Below are positions 41,895 through 50,832 of a DNA stretch of 64,000 nucleotides, in pieces. Where the stretch lies: assembly GCF_007828045.1 (NCBI RefSeq), contig NZ_VITN01000002.1:372001-436000 (forward strand), in the 5' to 3' direction. Both the position numbers and the translations under genes were made by a program. Below the pieces are notes generated by a model. That model made no database searches. It was not told the origin of the DNA and saw only the letters and a list, made by a program, of their open reading frames with translations. The stretch is from Nitrospirillum amazonense (lineage in GTDB: Bacteria; Pseudomonadota; Alphaproteobacteria; Azospirillales; Azospirillaceae). Numbering within the stretch: position 1 is the stretch's first letter; each line of letters begins with the position of its first letter.

Positions 41895-43874
41895 ATGTTC
41901 GGTAAACTGACTCTCGAGGCCATTCCCTACCACGAGCCCATCATCATGGGCGCCGTGGCGATGATGGTCCTGGGTGGCGCCGCCCTGTTCGCGGGCATCA
42001 CCTTCTTCCGCCTGTGGGGCCCGCTGTGGTCCAAGTGGCTGACCTCGGTCGACCACAAGAACATCGGCATCATGTACATCATCCTGGCGCTGGTCATGCT
42101 GCTGCGTGGCTTCGCCGACGCCGTGATGATGCGCACCCAGCAGGCGATGGCCTCCACCGGCGCCGCCGGCCCGCTGCCGCCCGAGCATTTCGACCAGATC
42201 TTCACCGCCCACGGCGTCATCATGATCTTCTTCATGGCGATGCCCTTCATGGTCGGCCTGATGAACATCGTCGTGCCGCTGCAGATCGGCGCCCGCGACG
42301 TGGCCTTCCCCTACCTGAACAACCTCAGCTTCTGGCTGACGGCCTCGGGCGCGCTGCTGATCAACATCTCGCTGGCGGTGGGTGAGTTCGCCCGCACCGG
42401 CTGGCTGGCCTACCCGCCCCTGTCGGAGCTGCAGTACAGCCCGGGCGTCGGCGTCGATTACTACCTATGGGCCCTGCAGATCTCGGGCGTCGGCACCCTG
42501 CTGGCGGGCGTGAACATGATCACGACCATCCTGAAGATGCGGGCCCCGGGCATGACGCTGATGCGCATGCCGATTTTCACCTGGACCACGCTCTGCTCCA
42601 ACATGCTGATCGTGGCGGCCTTCCCCATCCTGACGGCCACGCTGGCGATGCTGTCGCTGGACCGTTACCTGGGCATGCACTTCTTCACCAACGACGGTGG
42701 CGGCAACGCCATGATGTACGTGAACCTCATCTGGGCCTGGGGCCATCCTGAGGTGTACATCCTGGTCCTGCCGGCCTTCGGCATCTTCTCCGAAGTCATC
42801 TCCACCTTCTCGTCCAAGAAGCTGTTCGGCTACACCTCGATGGTCTACGCCACGGTCTGCATCACCGTGCTGTCGTTCATCGTGTGGCTGCACCACTTCT
42901 TCACCATGGGCGCCGGCGCCAACGTGAATGCCTTCTTCGGCATTTCCACGATGATCATCTCCATCCCCACCGGCGCCAAGATCTTCAACTGGCTGTTCAC
43001 CATGTACCGCGGCCGGGTGCAGTTCACCGTTCCGGTGCTGTGGACCCTGGGCTTCATGGTCACCTTCGTCATCGGCGGCATGACCGGCGTCCTGATGGCG
43101 GTGCCCGCCGCCGACTTCGTCCTGCACAACAGCCTGTTCCTGATCGCCCACTTCCACAACGTCATCATCGGCGGCGTGCTGTTCGGCTACCTAGCCGGCT
43201 TCACCTACTGGTTCCCCAAGGCCTTCGGCTTCAAGCTGAACGAGACCCTGGGCAAGGTGTCGTTCTGGTGCTGGCTGGTCGGCTTCTACCTGGCCTTCAT
43301 GCCCCTGTACGCCCTGGGCCTGATGGGCATGACCCGCCGCATGAACCATGTCGACAACGTCGTCTGGCACAACTACCTGCTGGTCGCGGCCCTGGGTGCG
43401 GCGGTCATCGCCTGCGGCATCGGCGCCTTCGTCCTGCAGATCCTGGTCAGCGTGCTGAACCGCAAGGCCCTGCGCGACCTGACCGGCGACCCGTGGAACG
43501 GCCGCACGCTGGAGTGGGCCACCTCGTCCCCGCCGGCGTTCTACAACTTCGCCGTCGACCCGGTCGTCACCAGCCGCGACGCCTTCTGGGAGCAGAAGCA
43601 GACCACCGGCGCCGGCCTGCAGCCCCTGCCCGCCTACGGCAAGATCCACATGCCCCACAACACGGGCACGGGCGTCATCCTCGGCGGCTTCATCGCCGTC
43701 CTGGGCTTCGCGCTGATCTGGCACATCTGGTGGCTGGCGGTCGCCGCGTTCGCCGCCGCCGTGGCGGTGGGCATCGGCCACACCTTCAACGAGAACCGGG
43801 ACTACTACGTCCCCTCCGAGACGGTGGCCGAGACCGAGGGCAAATACTTCAAGCAACTGACGTCGCAGGTCTAA
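41895..43874 (+). CDS. cyoB: Cytochrome bo3 ubiquinol oxidase subunit I
   Basis: 659 residues, about 15 helices. The haem/copper ligands are present: low-spin haem His in [15 protein letters not shown], CuB His and cross-linked Tyr in [22 protein letters not shown], the His pair in [10 protein letters not shown], and haem ligands in [12 protein letters not shown]. Reduces O2 to water and pumps protons. 3 bases after cyoA, with cyoC 4 bases downstream. Confidence 0.95.
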   Translation: MFGKLTLEAIPYHEPIIMGAVAMMVLGGAALFAGITFFRLWGPLWSKWLTSVDHKNIGIMYIILALVMLLRGFADAVMMRTQQAMASTGAAGPLPPEHFDQIFTAHGVIMIFFMAMPFMVGLMNIVVPLQIGARDVAFPYLNNLSFWLTASGALLINISLAVGEFARTGWLAYPPLSELQYSPGVGVDYYLWALQISGVGTLLAGVNMITTILKMRAPGMTLMRMPIFTWTTLCSNMLIVAAFPILTATLAMLSLDRYLGMHFFTNDGGGNAMMYVNLIWAWGHPEVYILVLPAFGIFSEVISTFSSKKLFGYTSMVYATVCITVLSFIVWLHHFFTMGAGANVNAFFGISTMIISIPTGAKIFNWLFTMYRGRVQFTVPVLWTLGFMVTFVIGGMTGVLMAVPAADFVLHNSLFLIAHFHNVIIGGVLFGYLAGFTYWFPKAFGFKLNETLGKVSFWCWLVGFYLAFMPLYALGLMGMTRRMNHVDNVVWHNYLLVAALGAAVIACGIGAFVLQILVSVLNRKALRDLTGDPWNGRTLEWATSSPPAFYNFAVDPVVTSRDAFWEQKQTTGAGLQPLPAYGKIHMPHNTGTGVILGGFIAVLGFALIWHIWWLAVAAFAAAVAVGIGHTFNENRDYYVPSETVAETEGKYFKQLTSQV

Positions 43875-43878
43875 GACG

Positions 43879-44517
43879 ATGAGCAACGCACATTCCGTCG
43901 CGGCCGCCGACGCCGCCCTCCTGCACGGGGTGGAGGCTCATGACGAGCACCACCACGATGACGGATCCAAGACCACGCTGGGGTTCTGGATCTACCTGAT
44001 GAGCGACTGCATCCTGTTCGCCGCCGTGTTCGCGGCGTTCGCGGTGCTGCGCGGACAGACGGCCGGCGGGCCGGACGCCAAGGAGCTGTTCAGCCTGCCC
44101 TACGTGGCCGGTGAAACCGCCTTCCTGCTGGTGTCCAGCTTCACCTACGGCATGGCCATGATCGCCGCCGAGAAGCAGAAGCAGTCGGCCACCCTGCGGT
44201 GGCTGGGTGTCACCCTGCTGCTGGGCCTGGGCTTCATGTTCATGGAACTGCATGAGTTCGCCGAGCTGATCGGCGAGGGTGCGGGCCCGGACCGGTCGGC
44301 TTTCCTGTCGTCGTTCTTCACCCTGGTCGGCACCCACGGGCTGCACGTCCTGTCCGGCATGGTCTGGATGGTGACGCTGATCGCCCACGTGCTGCGCCGC
44401 GGCCTGACGCACGCCAACATCGTCCGCCTGACCTGCCTCAGCCTGTTCTGGCACTTCCTGGACATCGTCTGGATCGGCGTGTTCACCATCGTCTACCTGT
44501 CGGGAGTGGCCGCGTGA
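43879..44517 (+). CDS. cyoC: Cytochrome bo3 ubiquinol oxidase subunit III
   Basis: 212 residues, five helices: KTTLGFWIYLMSDCILFAAVFAAFAVLR, ETAFLLVSSFTYGMAMIAAEK, TLRWLGVTLLLGLGFMFMELHEF, GTHGLHVLSGMVWMVTLIAHVL and LTCLSLFWHFLDIVWIGVFTIVYL, which is the canonical CyoC pattern with the E and H of MELHEF and LFWHFLDIVW. Its N-terminus has a His-rich stretch (HDEHHHDDG). The stop overlaps the cyoD start by 1 base. Confidence 0.94.
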   Translation: MSNAHSVAAADAALLHGVEAHDEHHHDDGSKTTLGFWIYLMSDCILFAAVFAAFAVLRGQTAGGPDAKELFSLPYVAGETAFLLVSSFTYGMAMIAAEKQKQSATLRWLGVTLLLGLGFMFMELHEFAELIGEGAGPDRSAFLSSFFTLVGTHGLHVLSGMVWMVTLIAHVLRRGLTHANIVRLTCLSLFWHFLDIVWIGVFTIVYLSGVAA

Positions 44518-44900
44518 TGGCTACCGCACACACCACCGCCCACGGCCATGATCATGGCCACCATGGCGCCCACCACAACGAAGGCGCTCACGGCAGCGTG
44601 AAGTCCTACATCGTCGGCTTCGTCCTGTCGGTCATCCTGACCGCCATCCCCTTCGGCCTGGTCATGTCCGGCGCCCTGCCGGCCGGGACCGCCATCCCGG
44701 TGTGCTTCGGCCTGGGCATCGTCCAGATCATCGTGCACCTGGTCTATTTCCTGCACATGAACAGCTCGTCGGCCCGGTCCTGGAACATGGCCGCCTTCCT
44801 GTTCACGCTGCTGATCGTCGCCATCCTGGTGGTCGGTTCCTGGTGGGTCATGCTGCACCTGAACGCCAACATGATGCCGGGCGCCATGCCCATGGAGTAA
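44517..44900 (+). CDS. cyoD: Cytochrome bo3 ubiquinol oxidase subunit IV
   Basis: 127 residues. A His-rich N-terminus (AHTTAHGHDHGHHGAHHNEGAHG) is followed by three helices: SYIVGFVLSVILTAIPFGLVMSG, VCFGLGIVQIIVHLVYFLHM and AAFLFTLLIVAILVVGSWWVMLHLNANMMP, as in CyoD. The start is ATG 44517 overlapping the cyoC TGA; a GTG at 44514 is an alternative. Needed for assembly and stability of the oxidase. Confidence 0.93.
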   Translation: MATAHTTAHGHDHGHHGAHHNEGAHGSVKSYIVGFVLSVILTAIPFGLVMSGALPAGTAIPVCFGLGIVQIIVHLVYFLHMNSSSARSWNMAAFLFTLLIVAILVVGSWWVMLHLNANMMPGAMPME

Positions 44901-44907
44901 GGCGTCT

Positions 44908-44938
44908 TTCCCGGGGGTGGTCACACCGCCCCCGGGAA
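44908..44938 (+). terminator. Terminator-like hairpin after cyoD
   Basis: Perfect 10-bp stem TTCCCGGGGG / CCCCCGGGAA with an 11-base loop, 8 bases after the cyoD stop; followed by a weak T-rich run (CTTCCTTATA). Confidence 0.6.
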
Positions 44939-44975
44939 CGCTTCCTTATAAAACCGCGCTGTTGACCACCGTCAG

Positions 44976-45027
44976 GGCGACCACGAGACCACCCCGGCCC
45001 CCGCGGCGGGATGGCCCCGTGGTCGCC
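44976..45027. promoter_or_regulatory. Long inverted repeat between cyoD and regB
   Basis: GGCGACCACG (44976-44985) and CGTGGTCGCC (45018-45027) are perfect 10-bp arms around a 32-base GC-rich centre, 78 bases before the regB start. It could be a second terminator, a regulatory leader hairpin or a protein site. Confidence 0.4.
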
Positions 45028-45105
45028 TTCGTCATTGCCGGCCCCCCGTTGAACCGCTAGTCCTACCGGAAAAGACATCCGTCGCCGGGAGGGACTAGGG
45101 ACAGG

Positions 45106-46419
45106 ATGGAAGAGATTTCGATCCAGGACACGACCAACAAGAAGAACCTGCTGCTTCTTGTCACCCTGCGATGGCTGGCGGTCGGCGGTCAGGTGGCGAC
45201 CATCGCCATGGCCCAGGCCTGGTTCGATATCGAACTGCCCGTCATTCCCATGGCCGGTGTGGTCCTGTTCCTGGTCCTGCTGAACCTGGTCAGCCTGTAC
45301 CGCAGCCGCACCAGCCCGCACATCGCCAACGGCGAACTGTTCCTGGGCCTGCTGCTGGACGTGGCCGCCCTGACGGTTCAGCTGTACCTCAGTGGCGGCG
45401 CCACCAACCCCTTCGTCTCCCTGTTCCTGCTGCAGGTCATCCTGGGGGCCGTGCTGCTGCAGCCGGCCCTGACCTGGACCCTGGTGGGGCTGACCAGCGC
45501 CTGCTTCGTCGGCTTGACGGCCTACCACCGCGACATCGCCCTGTTCTCCCAGGGGCTGGCCTCGGCCGGGGGCGCCTGGCCCCGGGTGTTCGACCTGTAC
45601 CTGGCCGGCACCTTCATCTGCTTTCTGCTGGCGTCCGTGCTGGCGGTCAGCTTCGTCACCCGCATCAACGGCAACCTGCGCCAGCGGGACGCGCGCCTGT
45701 CCGATCTGCGGCAGAAGTCGGTGGAGGAGGACCACATCGTGCGCATGGGGCTGCTGGCCTCGGGTGCCGCGCATGAGCTGGGCACGCCGCTGGCCACCCT
45801 GTCCGTCATCCTGAACGACTGGCAGCACATGCCCGCCAATGAACGGGACGCCGAACTGCTGGATGATGTGGCGGAGATGCAGGCGGCGCTGGCCCGCTGC
45901 AAGGAGATCGTGTCCCGCATCCTGCTGACGGCAGGCGAGGCGCGGGGCGAAGGGGCGGAGCGCACAACCCTGGTGCGCTTTCTGGACGCCGTGGTGGCGG
46001 ACTGGCGCCGAGCCCACGCCGACCGCGCCATCGACTACACCAACCACATCACCGACGATGTGGCCATCGTGTCCGACACCGCCATCAAGCAGAGCCTATT
46101 CAACGTCTTCGACAACGCGTTGGAGGCCAGTCCCGCCTGGGTGGGCATCGATGTCGCCTGCCATGACGGCCTGCTGACCGTCACCGTGCAGGACCGGGGG
46201 CCGGGATTCGCGCCAGACATCCTGGCCCGTTTCGGCAAGCCATACCAGTCCACCAAGAACAAACCTGGTCGCGGCCTGGGCCTCTTCCTTACTGTGAACG
46301 TGGCGCGCAAACTGGGGGGGCGGGTAACCGCCGACAACAACCCCGCCGGCGGCGCCACCGTGGAGCTGCGTTTGCCCATCGAGTCGCTGGTGATCGAGGA
46401 TGCCGATGACGGACGATAA
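45106..46419 (+). CDS. regB: Redox sensor histidine kinase RegB/PrrB
   Basis: 437 residues with six membrane helices. The quinone-sensing heptapeptide GGATNPF (residues 97-103) is fully conserved. H-box AAHELGTPLATLS has phospho-acceptor His223. The redox-active Cys of the family is in ALARCKEIV at residue 265, the same number as in Rhodobacter RegB. N-box FDNALEAS and G-boxes DRGPGFAP and GRGLGLFL complete the ATPase domain. It senses the ubiquinone redox state and phosphorylates RegA. The gene overlaps regA by 14 bases and lies directly behind cyoABCD, a known class of RegA targets. Confidence 0.93.
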   Translation: MEEISIQDTTNKKNLLLLVTLRWLAVGGQVATIAMAQAWFDIELPVIPMAGVVLFLVLLNLVSLYRSRTSPHIANGELFLGLLLDVAALTVQLYLSGGATNPFVSLFLLQVILGAVLLQPALTWTLVGLTSACFVGLTAYHRDIALFSQGLASAGGAWPRVFDLYLAGTFICFLLASVLAVSFVTRINGNLRQRDARLSDLRQKSVEEDHIVRMGLLASGAAHELGTPLATLSVILNDWQHMPANERDAELLDDVAEMQAALARCKEIVSRILLTAGEARGEGAERTTLVRFLDAVVADWRRAHADRAIDYTNHITDDVAIVSDTAIKQSLFNVFDNALEASPAWVGIDVACHDGLLTVTVQDRGPGFAPDILARFGKPYQSTKNKPGRGLGLFLTVNVARKLGGRVTADNNPAGGATVELRLPIESLVIEDADDGR

Positions 46420-46963
46420 CCTTATTGCCGATGAGGACGCCCCCGTCCTGCTGATCGTGGAGGACGACCCCTCCTTCGGCCGGGCGCTGAAACGGTCGTT
46501 CGAGCGGCGGGGGTATCATGTGGTGAGCTGCGACCGGGCGGAGGCCCTGCCCGACCTGCTGACCAATGAGGCCCCCGACTTCGCCGTGGTGGATTTGAAG
46601 CTGGCTGGCGCCTCCGGCCTGGAATGCGTGAAGATCCTGCACGCCCATGATCCGGAGATGAAGATCGTGGTGTTGACCGGCTTCGCCAGCATCGCCACGG
46701 CGGTGGAGGCGATCAAGCTGGGGGCCTGTCACTACCTGGCCAAACCGTCCAACACCGACGACATCGAGGCCGCCTTCGGCCGCGCCGAGGGCGACAGCGG
46801 CGTCAGCCTGACCACCCGCGCCACCTCCATCAAGACGCTGGAGTGGGAACGCATCCACGAAACCCTGGCCGACACCGGCTTCAACGTCTCGGAAGCGGCC
46901 CGGCGCCTGGGCATGCACCGCCGCACCCTGGCTCGCAAGCTGGCCAAGCAGCGTGTAAGTTGA
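46406..46963 (+). CDS. regA: Redox response regulator RegA/PrrA/ActR
   Basis: 185 residues from ATG 46406. Receiver domain with acidic pair VEDD, phospho-acceptor Asp63 (FAVVDLKLAGASGLE, the same position as in Rhodobacter RegA), Thr in VVLTGFASIATAVEAIKLGA and Lys in YLAKP. A short linker leads to the Fis-type HTH FNVSEAARRLGMHRRTLARKLAK, nearly identical to the family consensus. Overlaps the end of regB, so translation is coupled. Controls energy-generating and energy-consuming pathways in response to redox state. Confidence 0.94.
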   Translation: MTDDNLIADEDAPVLLIVEDDPSFGRALKRSFERRGYHVVSCDRAEALPDLLTNEAPDFAVVDLKLAGASGLECVKILHAHDPEMKIVVLTGFASIATAVEAIKLGACHYLAKPSNTDDIEAAFGRAEGDSGVSLTTRATSIKTLEWERIHETLADTGFNVSEAARRLGMHRRTLARKLAKQRVS

Positions 46964-47002
46964 TAGCAGTTGACGGCACAACTTTGCTCGGTTGGAAATA
47001 GG

Positions 47003-47020
47003 CCCCGCTAAAAAGCGGGG
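47003..47020 (+). promoter_or_regulatory. Hairpin overlapping the ribosome-binding site of the SDR gene
   Basis: CCCCGC-TAAAAA-GCGGGG forms a perfect 6-bp stem. The right arm runs directly into the Shine-Dalgarno (GGGGAGG) and ends 7 bases before the ATG at 47028. It could hide the SD from ribosomes, or act as a weak terminator of regBA. Confidence 0.45.
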
Positions 47021-47027
47021 AGGTGTC

Positions 47028-47792
47028 ATGGATCTGTTCAGCCTGGCGGGCAAGCGGGCGCTCATCACCGGATCGACACGGGGCCTGGGCCACGCCATCG
47101 CCCTGGAAATGGCCCGCGCCGGCGCGACGGTGGTCATCTCCAGCGAAGTGCCGGACGATTGCGCCCAGGTGGCGGCGGCGTTCGGAGCCCAGGGGTTGAG
47201 CGCCCTGGCCATTCCCTGCGACGTCAGTGACGACGACGCCTTGGACAACCTGGCGGCCGCCGTGGAAAACCACCTGGGCGGCGTGGACATCCTGGTCTGC
47301 AACGCCGGCCTGAACCTGCACCACGGCCCCAGCGCCACAACGCCGGACACCGCCTACGACCGCGTCATGGCCATCAACCTGCGCAGCGTCTTCCGGCTGT
47401 GCAACCACGTCGTCCCGGCCATGGCGGCGCGGGGCGACGGCGCCGTCATCCTGATGTCCAGCCTGTCCGGCCTGCGCGGCAACCGTAGCCTGGGCGTCTA
47501 TTCCATGACCAAGGCGGCCCTGGCGCAGATGGCGCGCAACATGGCGGTGGAGTACGGCCCCGGCAATGTGCGGGTTAACGCCATCTCCCCCGGCCTGATC
47601 GATACCGACCTGTCGGCGGTGTTCAAGGCCGACCCGGCCCGTTTCGAGAGGCGTATGGCCCAGACGCCCCTGCGGCGCATGGGCACGCCGCGCGAAGTCG
47701 CCGGTACCGCCGTCTATTTGGCTTCAGCCGCCGGCGCCTTCGTCACCGGCCACAACCTGGTGGTGGATGGCGGTACACTGATTACGGATTGA
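47028..47792 (+). CDS. SDR-family oxidoreductase
   Basis: 254 residues from ATG 47028. TGSTRGLG, CNAG (variant of NNAG), Ser in VILMSSLSG, and YSMTK, with the FabG-like end FVTGHNLVVDGGTLITD. All catalytic residues present. 64 bases after regA but preceded by its own hairpin. Convergent with the second giant regulator gene, 18 bases away, mirroring the SDR-regulator pair at 14.0-17.9 kb. Substrate unknown. Confidence 0.87.
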   Translation: MDLFSLAGKRALITGSTRGLGHAIALEMARAGATVVISSEVPDDCAQVAAAFGAQGLSALAIPCDVSDDDALDNLAAAVENHLGGVDILVCNAGLNLHHGPSATTPDTAYDRVMAINLRSVFRLCNHVVPAMAARGDGAVILMSSLSGLRGNRSLGVYSMTKAALAQMARNMAVEYGPGNVRVNAISPGLIDTDLSAVFKADPARFERRMAQTPLRRMGTPREVAGTAVYLASAAGAFVTGHNLVVDGGTLITD

Positions 47793-47810
47793 CCGGCATC
47801 GGGGGGATGT

Positions 47811-50744
47811 TCAGACCGCCAGCGCACCGCCGGCGGGCCCCGCCGGCCCGTCCAGCACGGCGTCCGGCGCCGCGCGCCCGCGTAAATGGCCCAGTAAAGC
47901 ACCCGCGATATCCAATTCCGCCGTCGTTGGCCCGGCGTCGAACCGACTGGAGAAGCCTGCCAGCAAGTCCGCCGCGTCGGTGGCCAGCCCCTGACGGATC
48001 TGCAGCCGGGCCAGGCTGATCCCCAGCCGCAGCTGCCAGGACAAGGTTCCTTGACCATCCGCCATGGCCAGGGCTTGGCGATAAAGGGCCTCTGCCGCCT
48101 CCCCCTCGCCAAGGCGCACCAGCATCTCGCCGCGCAGACGCATCAGTTCCGGCTGGGCCCAACCTTCCTGGTTGGCCTGGGCGCGGGACAGCGCGGCTTC
48201 GACCATCGCCAGCCCGCCGGCCAGATCGCCGGCCCGGGCCAAGGCCAAGGCCGCCTCCCGCACCAGGACGCCGTAGCGGGGGTGAGACAGGTCCCCCAGG
48301 GCGGCCATCCGGACGCGCAACTCATCCAGCATGGGGGGCGCTACCCCGTCTCCGGCGAATTTCAAGCGCAGGATCAAGTCCAGGCACCGCGCCCAGGGCT
48401 GCCAAATCATCAGGCCATGCCGGTCCGCCAGCGTCAGCAGTTGGTCGTTGTGTCGCCGCGCCGCTTCCCAGTCGCCCGTCAGCATGGCCAAAGGGCAGGC
48501 CGACTGCCCCAGCACCAGACAAGAAGTATAGGCATGGTCCATCGCCGCCGCCTGCTCCATGCAACGGCGCAACTGCTCCATCCCCTGGCGCACGTTCCCC
48601 TGCAACCAGAGCATGCCCGCCAAGGTGCTGCGCGCCGCGATTTGCTGGTCCAACTGGAAACGGATGCGCTGCCCCGTGGCCGGCCCGCCTTCCGCCAGGT
48701 CCAGCGCCGCCTCCGTATGGTGCCGGGCGGCCATCTGGTTCCCCAGCACGTGAAACGCGGCACCTACCATGCGCTCCGCCGCCGCCAGCGCGAACCGGTC
48801 GCCACCGCTTATCGCCTCAATCCGCATGGCCGCGGCCAAGTCCAGCGCCTGGCGCACATTCCCCTGATCAAAATGGATGGAATAGAGTCCCACCTGGGCC
48901 TGCTGCCGGGCATGCTGGTCGCCCAGCGCGGCGGCGGCGGCCAGGACCGCCGTCCACATTCGTATCGCTTGCGGCGGCGGCTCGGCACCCGTCACGGTGA
49001 TCGCCGTGGCCTGCAGCACATGCAGGTCGAGGCTTTGCCGGTCATCGGCGAAGGGCTGCGGGGCAGCCAGCGCCCGAGCCGTCCAGCGCTGGCATTCCGC
49101 CCACAGGGATTGGCACTTCCATAACGGCGCCACCGCCAGAACAAGGGCGCGGCCCATGCCGATCCCACCATCGCCGGCTTCCCCGAAGAACCAATCCAGG
49201 GCCTCCCGGATATTATCCAACTCGGCCCCGTGGCGGGGCAGCATCTCATCAGCCGGACGGGCCGACCATGCCGGCAGGATCGCCTGGAACCGGCGCAGGT
49301 AATGGGCGGCATGGGCCGCCCGTGTCTCCGCCCCCAGGCCGCTGGCCTCCAGCCATTCCCGCGCGTAGGCGCGCACGGTGTCCAACAGGCGATAGCGCAC
49401 CTCCGCCCCCCGGCGGTCGGCCAACACCAGGGACTTGGCCACCAAATCGTCGACGACGTGCCCGCTGGTGCCCTCGCCGTCCATGTCGGCCGGAGGCACG
49501 ACCGCCACAGCGGCTGCCGTGTCAAAGCCACCGACGAACACCGACAGCCGGTTCAGCGCCGCCCGCTGCGCGCCGGATAGCAGGGCATAGCTCCAATCGA
49601 AGGCCGCCCGCAGGGTTTGATGGCGCGGCGGGGCCGTGCGGCGCCCGCGCACCAACAAGCCTAGGCGGTCGTCCAGCCGGCGTGCCACACCGGCGATGCC
49701 ATAGGCGGCCACCTGACCCGCCGCGAGTTCCAAGCCTAGGGGAATGCCGTCCAGACGCTGGCATATCTCCGCAGCCGCCGGTGCCTCGGCGTCGGTCAGC
49801 GTGCCGCCGGACGCCGCCATTCGCGCCGCGAACAGTTGCACCGCGGAATGCGCGAGCGCCTGGCGGGCGCCCAAACCTTCGGCCCGGATGGGCACCGCCA
49901 GTGGCGCCAGGCGGTGGACCTGCTCCCGCGCCAGCCCCAACGGTTCCCGACTGGTGGCCAGGATGTCGAGACCGGACGCGCCGGCCAACAGGGTGTCGGC
50001 CAGCGCCGCGACCGCCGCGATCACCGGCTCGCAACTGTCCAGTACCAACAGCATGCGCCGGGGCTTCAGGAAGGCCAGGAGGGCCGGAACCGGGTTGGCG
50101 GCTTGGATATGGGGCGCCAGGCGGGCGGCCACGGTGGCCGGCACCAGACCGCCCTCCCCCACGGTGGAAAGGTCCACCAGGGCCACGCCGTCGGGGTATC
50201 GCCCGGCCACGGCCGCCGCCACGGCCAAGGCCACCGTCGTCTTGCCCATGCCGCCGGCCCCGGCGACGGTCAGCAGACGCTGCCGGCCAAGACGCCCCGC
50301 CAGCATGGTTATGGTGTCATCCCGGCCCAGCGGCCGAGCAAGCTGCCGCGAGAGGGCGAAGGCGGCGAAGGCCGGGGCCGACGGCGCAGCCCTGCCCGCG
50401 CCCTCTTTCAACACGTGGGCGACAAAGCGGTAGCCCTGACCCGGCACCGTGCCGACATAGGGGCCGTCGTCGCCATCCTGGCCCAGGGCGCGGCGCAGAT
50501 TCGCCATCTGGACGCGCAGATTGTTTTCCCCCACATGCAGGCCCGGCCAGACGCGGCTTTCCAGTTCCGCCCGACCCAGCACCGCCCCCGCCCGTTCCAC
50601 CAGCGCCAACAGCAGATCCAGGGCGCGGCCGCGCAAATCGATGGGCTGCCCCGCCGTCAGCAGCCGGCGGGCCGGATAAAGGCTGTATGGGCCGAACCGG
50701 TAGACGGTTTCTGCCGACGGTGTTGTCGTTGCTTGTTCAGGCAT
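47811..50744 (-). CDS. Giant wHTH / NB-ARC-type ATPase / TPR transcriptional regulator (second copy)
   Basis: 977 residues. Winged helix at ~14-112 (YRFGPYSLYPARRLLTAGQPIDLRGRALDLLLALVERAGAVLGRAELESRVWPGLHVGENNLRVQMANLRRALGQDG...VGTVPGQGYRFVAHV), P-loop GAGGMGKTTVALAVAAAVAGRYPDGVALVDLS, LLVLDSCEPV (Walker B), ILATSREPLGLAREQVHRL, LDGIPLGLELAAGQVA and LLVRGRRTAPPRHQTLRAAFDWSYALLSGAQR. The last ~500 residues are TPR-like helices. It shares the whole domain order and many phrases with the protein at 14868-17927, so the two are paralogues. No sensor membrane helix. The target is unknown. Confidence 0.88.
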   Translation of the reverse strand: MPEQATTTPSAETVYRFGPYSLYPARRLLTAGQPIDLRGRALDLLLALVERAGAVLGRAELESRVWPGLHVGENNLRVQMANLRRALGQDGDDGPYVGTVPGQGYRFVAHVLKEGAGRAAPSAPAFAAFALSRQLARPLGRDDTITMLAGRLGRQRLLTVAGAGGMGKTTVALAVAAAVAGRYPDGVALVDLSTVGEGGLVPATVAARLAPHIQAANPVPALLAFLKPRRMLLVLDSCEPVIAAVAALADTLLAGASGLDILATSREPLGLAREQVHRLAPLAVPIRAEGLGARQALAHSAVQLFAARMAASGGTLTDAEAPAAAEICQRLDGIPLGLELAAGQVAAYGIAGVARRLDDRLGLLVRGRRTAPPRHQTLRAAFDWSYALLSGAQRAALNRLSVFVGGFDTAAAVAVVPPADMDGEGTSGHVVDDLVAKSLVLADRRGAEVRYRLLDTVRAYAREWLEASGLGAETRAAHAAHYLRRFQAILPAWSARPADEMLPRHGAELDNIREALDWFFGEAGDGGIGMGRALVLAVAPLWKCQSLWAECQRWTARALAAPQPFADDRQSLDLHVLQATAITVTGAEPPPQAIRMWTAVLAAAAALGDQHARQQAQVGLYSIHFDQGNVRQALDLAAAMRIEAISGGDRFALAAAERMVGAAFHVLGNQMAARHHTEAALDLAEGGPATGQRIRFQLDQQIAARSTLAGMLWLQGNVRQGMEQLRRCMEQAAAMDHAYTSCLVLGQSACPLAMLTGDWEAARRHNDQLLTLADRHGLMIWQPWARCLDLILRLKFAGDGVAPPMLDELRVRMAALGDLSHPRYGVLVREAALALARAGDLAGGLAMVEAALSRAQANQEGWAQPELMRLRGEMLVRLGEGEAAEALYRQALAMADGQGTLSWQLRLGISLARLQIRQGLATDAADLLAGFSSRFDAGPTTAELDIAGALLGHLRGRAAPDAVLDGPAGPAGGALAV

Positions 50745-50832
50745 GGACCAAGCCGGGAGTGGGCTGCGGGGCCAATCCGAACAAAGTTGGTTAATAAAGG
50801 CAACTATTCCCCAGACACCCTATACGCCTGCC

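Noticed and set aside
43930-43965. His-rich runs at the starts of cyoC and cyoD as possible metal-responsive elements
   Set aside because: Such His-rich N-termini are seen in ordinary alphaproteobacterial CyoC/CyoD proteins; no further evidence.
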